Shown: positions 6,511 through 10,831 of the stretch, piece after piece
Layout: each line of letters starts with the position of its first letter
Position numbering within the stretch: the stretch's first letter is position 1
Assembly: GCA_027033525.1 (NCBI GenBank)
Contig: JALVLD010000109.1
Span: forward strand, 1-10,831
Source of the DNA: Candidatus Dojkabacteria bacterium
Lineage (GTDB): Bacteria; Patescibacteriota; Dojkabacteria; GCA-002793355
Length of the DNA stretch: 10,831 nt
Reading direction: 5' to 3'
Made by a program: the position numbers and the translations under genes
The notes under the pieces: generated by a model
The model's input: the letters and a program-made list of their open reading frames with translations, nothing else
What the model was told of the DNA's origin: nothing
Database searches by the model: none

Positions 6511-9018
6511 ATGATTATTACTATATTATACAGTTTAGCCCAAATAAAGCTACTGTCGTCAAAGACCGCAGGGCCAGAATTAATAACAGACCCTAGTGGT
6601 TCTACATCTCAAGAGAGTATTTTTGGTTTTATTTCTGATTCCACGCTATTTTTACTCTTAGAGATATCACTGGCCATATTTCTTACAGGTCTTGGGTTGG
6701 TGTATTTGTATTTACGCCGTGTAAAACAAGTCGAGCGTGATAAGAAGTCTTTGGACTATACATTATATTTAGTGCGGGTTCCGAGAGATAATGAAACTCC
6801 TATTAAAGCTATGGAGCAACTGTACGCAAGCCTGTACGGTTTGTACAAAAAAAGGGGGGTAATAGAAAGGTTAATGTCAACGGAAGAGGGCGTTTCTTTT
6901 GAGATAATAGCGTACCCAGATTACATAGGGTTTTTTGTTTATGTGCCTAAAAAGTATGCACATTTCGTGGAGAAACAAATTTTAGGGGCTTATCAGGGGG
7001 CTGAGGTAGTAGAAGCTGAAGAGCCCAATATCTTTAGAGAAGATGCAGTTGTTGCCTGTGGTGAATTCTCTTTAGAAAAAGAGAGTTTTTATCCAATAAA
7101 GACATATAAAGATTATGAGGAAAAGAGTGATCCATTATCAAACATCGTGGGTAGTTTTGCGAATATGACGCAAGGAGAAGGGGCCGGGCTACAAGTTTTG
7201 GTCGTACCGACTGACTTAAAATGGGCGGGGAAGGGGCAAAAGAAGTTAAAGTCGGAGAAGGCACTTTTGAGTGACCCGGAAAAGAAAGCAAAGCCTACGT
7301 TGACTCAAGCCCAAACAGAGGCCATTGAAAGAAAAACACAGAAAGTTGGGTTTAAGACTTATGTGAGGGTTGTTGCAGCAGCACCAAGCGAAGCAGTAGC
7401 TTATAGTAGGCTTACTGCTATCTCTGGTGCCTTTATGCAATTTGCTAACCCAGGCATTAATGGTTTTAAATTTAAGCGAATAAACGGTTCTAAGTTAAAG
7501 GAATTTATGGAGGATTTTATTTATAGGAGAGTACCCGAGAAGTCTAAAGGTATGATTTTAAACGTCGAAGAGTTAGCGACTTTGTACCATTTTCCGAATA
7601 AGGTTATCGAAACTCCAGGAATAGATTGGTTAATGTCTAAAAAAGGGCCTGCTCCGAAAGATTTGCCAACAAGCGGATTGTGGATAGGCACAGCAACGTA
7701 TCGTGGGCAGAAAAAGCCAGTTTATATTGGTTCAATCGATGATAGGCGGCGCCATATGTATATTGTTGGGCAAACTGGCGTAGGGAAGTCTTACTTTATG
7801 GCAAACATGATACTGCAAGATATTTATGCTGGAAGAGGCGTAGCAGTTTTGGACCCGCATGGGAGTCTGGCAGAGGAGATTTTAAGACGCGTACCTCCAG
7901 AGCGTGCGGAGGATGTAATTTATTTTAATCCTGCAGATACTGAGCGCCCTATAGGGCTAAATATTCTAGAACATAAGAGTGAGTTTGAGAAGCATGAGAT
8001 AGTCAATAGTTTTTTGGCGTTAATGAAAAAACTTTTTGATCCGCATGATCAGGGCATTGTTGGTCCTAGGTTCGAGCGCGCCGTACGTATGGCAATGCTT
8101 ACCGTTATGGTTGAACCAGATAGCACCTTAATAGAAGTTTTAAGGGCAATTGCAGATGAGGAATATGCTAAAAGCTTTTTGCCAAAGGTAAAGGACACTG
8201 AGGTGCGTTTATTTTATGAGAAGGAATTAGCACGTACAGACAAATTCCATAAATCCGAAATTTTGGGATGGATAACGTCTAAATTTGATAGGTTTGTGAC
8301 AAACCTGTTAATTAGAAATATCATTGGCCAAAGCAAGTCATCCTTTGACATAAGAAAAGTTATGGACGAGGGGAAAATATTGTTGGTGAACCTGTCGCAA
8401 GGTTTAATAGGTATTGAGAATGCTCAATTCTTGGGGCTGTTAATTGTGCCTAAGATTATGCGTGCAGCATTAAGCCGTGAGGATACTCCAGAAGATATGC
8501 GGAGAGATTTCTTTTTATATGTGGATGAGTTCCAAAATTTTGCAACAGAAGACTTTGCGAAGATTCTTTCGGAGGCCAGGAAATATAGGTTATCTTTAAT
8601 TTTGGCTAACCAGTATATTACACAGATAGGTGAAAAGGTTAGGGATGCCATTTTTGGTAATGTTGGTAACTTGGTGGCTTTTCGTGTCGGGCGGCCAGAA
8701 GACGCAGAGTTTTTGGAAAAAACCTTTGCCCCTGTATTCACGAAAGAGGATTTATTACACCTGGAAAATGCTAACGCATATGTAAAATTGCTTATTAATG
8801 GTAAGTCTAGCGAGCCGTTTTCTATGAGCACTTGGTACAATATGGAAAAACGATTCCCAAAGTATCCCAAAGTGGCACATCTGATTAAACAACTTTCTAG
8901 AATTCGATACGGTAGGCCTATTGAGCAGGTTAATAAGGATATAGAGCGTAGGGCACGACGCACAAACGTACCCAGCCTGGATAGTACTCCTGAGCCGTTG
9001 CCACCATTAGGTTTTTAA
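6511..9018 (+). CDS. VirD4/TraG-like type IV coupling ATPase (HerA/FtsK superfamily)
   Basis: Predicted 835-residue membrane-bound AAA+ motor that would pump DNA or protein through the envelope, as type IV secretion coupling proteins do. From the ATG at 6511 there is a weakly hydrophobic N-terminus, one strong membrane helix at about 45-68, then a large region of unassigned function (about 75-400). The ATPase core starts after PVYIGSIDDRRRHMYIVG; Walker A is G420-Q-T-G-V-G-K426-S427, followed by VLDPHGSLAEEIL and FNPADTERPIGLNIL. Walker B is LYVDEFQNF (669-677) with D672 and E673, followed by the ANQYITQI sensor-like strand. The C-terminus is Pro-rich. A longer frame opens at ATG 6430, but that would extend across the divergent promoter and into the opposite gene, so I reject it. 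No other type IV secretion gene lies in the window. DNA or protein as substrate is undecided; the family is clear. Confidence 0.9.
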   Translation: MIITILYSLAQIKLLSSKTAGPELITDPSGSTSQESIFGFISDSTLFLLLEISLAIFLTGLGLVYLYLRRVKQVERDKKSLDYTLYLVRVPRDNETPIKAMEQLYASLYGLYKKRGVIERLMSTEEGVSFEIIAYPDYIGFFVYVPKKYAHFVEKQILGAYQGAEVVEAEEPNIFREDAVVACGEFSLEKESFYPIKTYKDYEEKSDPLSNIVGSFANMTQGEGAGLQVLVVPTDLKWAGKGQKKLKSEKALLSDPEKKAKPTLTQAQTEAIERKTQKVGFKTYVRVVAAAPSEAVAYSRLTAISGAFMQFANPGINGFKFKRINGSKLKEFMEDFIYRRVPEKSKGMILNVEELATLYHFPNKVIETPGIDWLMSKKGPAPKDLPTSGLWIGTATYRGQKKPVYIGSIDDRRRHMYIVGQTGVGKSYFMANMILQDIYAGRGVAVLDPHGSLAEEILRRVPPERAEDVIYFNPADTERPIGLNILEHKSEFEKHEIVNSFLALMKKLFDPHDQGIVGPRFERAVRMAMLTVMVEPDSTLIEVLRAIADEEYAKSFLPKVKDTEVRLFYEKELARTDKFHKSEILGWITSKFDRFVTNLLIRNIIGQSKSSFDIRKVMDEGKILLVNLSQGLIGIENAQFLGLLIVPKIMRAALSREDTPEDMRRDFFLYVDEFQNFATEDFAKILSEARKYRLSLILANQYITQIGEKVRDAIFGNVGNLVAFRVGRPEDAEFLEKTFAPVFTKEDLLHLENANAYVKLLINGKSSEPFSMSTWYNMEKRFPKYPKVAHLIKQLSRIRYGRPIEQVNKDIERRARRTNVPSLDSTPEPLPPLGF

Positions 9019-9036
9019 AAGAAATATAATGCGTAG

Positions 9037-9073
9037 GTGTGGGGGCGGCGGCCTTCGGCCGCCGCCCCCACAC
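9037..9073. terminator. Very GC-rich 17-bp inverted repeat after the ATPase gene
   Basis: Bases 9037-9053 pair perfectly with 9057-9073 around a three-base loop (TTC). The central 13 pairs are all G-C, in strong contrast to the AT-rich surroundings. It begins 18 bases after the ATPase stop codon and ends before the tRNA promoter, the right place for a transcription terminator. There is no run of T directly after the stem on either strand, so it is not a standard intrinsic terminator; it could stop transcription by another route, protect the mRNA 3' end, or be one copy of a dispersed palindromic repeat. Confidence 0.5.
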
Positions 9074-9084
9074 ACGTATACATT

Positions 9085-9114
9085 TTGCCATGATACCTAG
9101 GAAGGTAGTATAAT
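9085..9114 (+). promoter_or_regulatory. Strong promoter for tRNA-Ile and the glycosyltransferase
   Basis: TTGCCA (9085-9090, five of six to consensus) is followed after 18 bases by a perfect TATAAT (9109-9114). The predicted start at about 9121 lies 17 bases before the mature 5' end of the tRNA, a normal precursor leader length. This is one of the two best promoters in the window. Confidence 0.75.
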
Positions 9115-9137
9115 ACCATAGTTTTAAGTTTAGATGT

Positions 9138-9209
9138 GGGCGCGTAGCTCAGCGGTAGAGCGCTGTTCTTATAAAGCAGTGGTCCCAGGTTCGAATCCTG
9201 GCGCGCCCA
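9138..9209 (+). tRNA. tRNA-Ile with anticodon UAU
   Basis: A complete 72-base cloverleaf. Acceptor GGGCGCG (9138-9144) pairs with CGCGCCC (9202-9208); D stem GCTC/GAGC with loop AGCGGTA; anticodon stem CTGTT/AGCAG with loop CTTATAA; five-base variable loop; T stem CCAGG/CCTGG with loop TTCGAAT. The anticodon TAT is at 9170-9172, flanked by T33 and A37, A38, and reads the isoleucine codon AUA. A73, C4-G69, U12-A23 and A38, isoleucine identity features known from E. coli, are all present. CCA is not encoded. Most bacteria read AUA instead with a CAU-anticodon tRNA modified by TilS, so this form is uncommon. Confidence 0.95.
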
Positions 9210-9215
9210 AGTAAG

Positions 9216-10175
9216 ATGAAACCTTTGATACTTGGACCAAAAGCAAGGCCAAAGCTTGTAAGTCTTGTAATTCCCTGTTTCAATGAGGCTAAAGGGCTAA
9301 GGCACCTATTCGACGCATTAACTCAGTTGGCAACAAATATTCGTGGGAAATTCGGTCTTGACACAGAATTTATTTTTATTGATGATGGCAGTACAGACAA
9401 AACAGGAGAGCTTTTAGATAGCTTTATCAAGGTTTATAGTGGCAGGGTTATCCATTTCACTCGTAACTTTGGACAACAAGCAGCCATTGCCGCAGGGTAT
9501 ATCTTCGCGAAAGGAGATATTATAGTTACTTTAGATGCAGATTTGCAGGATCCGCCTGAGGTTGTATTAACTATGATTGATACCTATTTAACAAGTGACG
9601 TTGAAGTAGTTTTGGCTAAAAGGCGAAATAGACAAAAAGAGACCTTTTTTAAAAGGCAAAGTGCAAAGCTATTTTACAAAGTTATCAAATTTTTCTCGGA
9701 TTTGCCATTAGAGGAGGAGGTCGCAGATTTCAGATTGGTGGATGCTAGGGCTAAAAAGGTTTTGTTAGAATATAAAAATTTCAGGTTTTGGCGAGGACTT
9801 ATTATGCATCCTGGTTTTAACCATAAAGTAGTGTACTACAACCGTAAACCACGAGCCGTTGGTGAAACCCACTATACATTAAAAAAGATGCTGCTATTAG
9901 CACTAGATGCACTTTGGAATTTTGGTAGCATAAAGCTTATAGTTGTATTTACTGGTGTATATTTTTTGACAGTTTTGTGGATTAAGCGCGCTTATCATGT
10001 TTTCCCGGTTGATTTTATGGCATTAGCCTTTTTGGATTTAGTAAGTGCATTATTATCGGCACTTGTAGTCCTGTTTATGGGCATAATGTTATTCAAGCTT
10101 ATTGAATTTGGGAGGAATTTCCCGCCTTTTGTGATTCGGAATATTATTGAGGGGAGGGTGAGCACCGACAGGTAG
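9216..10175 (+). CDS. Family 2 polyprenyl-phosphate glycosyltransferase (GtrB/ArnC/DPM1-like)
   Basis: Membrane glycosyltransferase that moves a sugar from a nucleotide sugar to a polyprenyl (probably undecaprenyl) phosphate at the cytoplasmic face, giving a lipid-linked sugar for envelope glycans. The GT-A domain starts at LVIPCFNEA (about 17-25) and has D56-D57-G-S for nucleotide binding, the metal-binding D107-A-D109-L-Q-D-P-P-E block, and D171-F-R-L-V, the acceptor-side motif typical of the DPM1/GtrB/ArnC group. Two membrane helices follow at about 238-257 and 270-296, as in GtrB. At 319 residues the length is normal. The ATG lies 6 bases after the last base of tRNA-Ile(UAU) with no Shine-Dalgarno sequence, so the gene is almost certainly transcribed from the tRNA promoter and freed by tRNA 3' processing. 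The sugar cannot be told from sequence. No GtrA-type flippase is seen nearby. Confidence 0.93.
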   Translation: MKPLILGPKARPKLVSLVIPCFNEAKGLRHLFDALTQLATNIRGKFGLDTEFIFIDDGSTDKTGELLDSFIKVYSGRVIHFTRNFGQQAAIAAGYIFAKGDIIVTLDADLQDPPEVVLTMIDTYLTSDVEVVLAKRRNRQKETFFKRQSAKLFYKVIKFFSDLPLEEEVADFRLVDARAKKVLLEYKNFRFWRGLIMHPGFNHKVVYYNRKPRAVGETHYTLKKMLLLALDALWNFGSIKLIVVFTGVYFLTVLWIKRAYHVFPVDFMALAFLDLVSALLSALVVLFMGIMLFKLIEFGRNFPPFVIRNIIEGRVSTDR

Positions 10176-10202
10176 AGTATTGTGCTTTGTGCAGTAAAAA
10201 GT

Positions 10203-10231
10203 TTGACAATTTTGTTTGGCTGGTATATTAT
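10203..10231 (+). promoter_or_regulatory. Promoter for the Gln-Pro repeat protein
   Basis: A perfect TTGACA -35 box (10203-10208) is followed after 17 bases by TATTAT (10226-10231, five of six to consensus). Transcription would begin near 10238, within a short TAAG tandem repeat (10232-10244), leaving a leader of about 22 bases before the ATG at 10260. Confidence 0.75.
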
Positions 10232-10259
10232 TAAGTAAGTAAGTTGTTAATTTTGGAAT

Positions 10260-10831
10260 ATGGCAGGCAAGAATCCTAAAAAAGATTTTGAATCTTTATC
10301 ACCAGTGTTAGAGCTGATTTATGGTTTGGTCAAAAATATGGATAGCTATTTGCAAGTATATGCAGAGGATATAAAGGTTGACTACTTAAAAGAATACAAG
10401 GAGGCTAAAGTAGCATTAGAGAATTTAGTACAGGTGTTAGAGAAGATTTTTGGGTTAGGTGTGCAACCAGCTCAGCAAGTTCCTAGTACGGTAGTGCCCT
10501 CAGTAAAACAAGCGATAGAAGGAACAGCTCAAGACCTAAGTGAATCTACCATATCTGCCGGGAGAGGCTCCATACAACAGTCTTCTGAAACAGGGGACGC
10601 ATCCACGACCCTACAACCTGTAGAGAGTGTCTCTTCTGTTACAGCTACTTCTAAATCTATATCATCGGGGACTGCACAGGCACAGACAGATTTGCCTCCT
10701 TTAGAAGAGAAAAGAACTAATATTCAGCGAGCTTCCGAAGGCGTAGAAGAAGACGAGCCATCTCAACCGTCCCAACCACCTCAACCGCCTCAACCACCTC
10801 AACCACCCCAACCGTCCCAACCACCCCAGCC
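10260..10831 (+). CDS. Low-complexity protein with Gln-Pro-Pro repeat, 3' end outside window
   Basis: An open frame of 190 full codons from ATG 10260 to the window end without a stop; the function is not recognised. The ATG follows a strong promoter and a weak purine-rich GGA. Residues 1-70 are probably helical and charged (SPVLELIYGLVKNMDSYLQ, then DYLKEYKEAKVALENLVQVL), and could form a small helical bundle or coiled coil. From about 70 to 160 the chain is rich in Ser, Thr, Gln and Ala and is probably disordered. From about 168 it becomes a Gln-Pro-Pro/Ser repeat that runs off the edge. There is no signal peptide or membrane helix in the visible part. Such Pro-rich tails often act as wall-spanning spacers or flexible linkers, but here export is not supported by a signal sequence. 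Codon choice agrees with a real gene: nearly all repeat differences are at third positions or Pro/Ser swaps. Confidence 0.8.
   Translation, partial: MAGKNPKKDFESLSPVLELIYGLVKNMDSYLQVYAEDIKVDYLKEYKEAKVALENLVQVLEKIFGLGVQPAQQVPSTVVPSVKQAIEGTAQDLSESTISAGRGSIQQSSETGDASTTLQPVESVSSVTATSKSISSGTAQAQTDLPPLEEKRTNIQRASEGVEEDEPSQPSQPPQPPQPPQPPQPSQPPQ
10764..10831 (+). repeat. 9-base tandem repeat encoding Gln-Pro-Pro/Ser
   Basis: Seven full copies of CAACCNYCN and a partial eighth run to the window edge. Units are imperfect (CCA or CCG in the second codon; CCT, CCC or TCC in the third). Because the unit is nine bases, gain or loss of copies keeps the frame and would change only spacer length. Confidence 0.9.

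Noticed and set aside
8424..8963. 179-codon minus-strand open frame
   Set aside because: It is antisense to the conserved Walker B region of the ATPase and is a by-product of that gene's codon use.
10764..10831. Tandem repeat as a CRISPR or origin iteron array
   Set aside because: The units are nine bases with no spacers and follow codon structure (Gln-Pro-Pro/Ser), so they are coding repeats.

Overview
This 10.8 kb window looks like bacterial chromosome, AT-rich, read with the standard bacterial code (no in-frame TGA was needed in any gene). Small dense genes, near absence of Shine-Dalgarno sequences, several start codons only 5-13 bases after a TATAAT box, a VirD4/TraG-like ATPase with one N-terminal membrane helix, and a tRNA-Ile(UAU) all suggest a Candidate Phyla Radiation (Patescibacteria) genome, perhaps a Microgenomates or Katanobacteria-type lineage. 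That placement is an inference; no rRNA or ribosomal protein gene is present to test it. No mobile element, integrase or CRISPR array was seen.

Layout. Positions 1-2436 (+) hold the 3' part of polA, overlapping a divergent two-domain phospholipase D-superfamily protein. Positions 2582-3478 (-) hold an unrecognised cysteine-free protein. Positions 3736-5053 (+) hold trpS, overlapping a small protein with a membrane helix followed by a winged helix-turn-helix. Converging on it with a small tail-to-tail overlap is a minus-strand operon (6486 to 5046): a cohesin-like, C-terminally membrane-anchored protein, a [4Fe-4S] ferredoxin and a PAP2-family phosphatase. Divergent from that operon, and sharing one palindromic -10 box with it, is the 835-residue type IV coupling-type ATPase (6511-9018). 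A very GC-rich 17-bp hairpin, a strong promoter, tRNA-Ile(UAU) and a family 2 polyprenyl-phosphate glycosyltransferase follow; the glycosyltransferase starts 6 bases after the tRNA. A new promoter then drives a low-complexity protein that runs off the end in a Gln-Pro-Pro repeat.

How the genes fit together. The housekeeping part is DNA repair/replication (polA) and tryptophan charging (trpS). Much of the rest is envelope work: lipid phosphate (PAP2), possible phospholipid chemistry (PLD-like), lipid-linked sugar transfer (glycosyltransferase), a surface or membrane-anchored beta-sandwich protein and a membrane ATPase. The most notable signals are the UAU-anticodon isoleucine tRNA joined to a protein gene, the short-leader or leaderless promoter architecture, the GC-rich hairpin, the membrane-tethered DNA-binding protein and the unusual PLD-like protein. 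I do not see a complete new multi-gene system.
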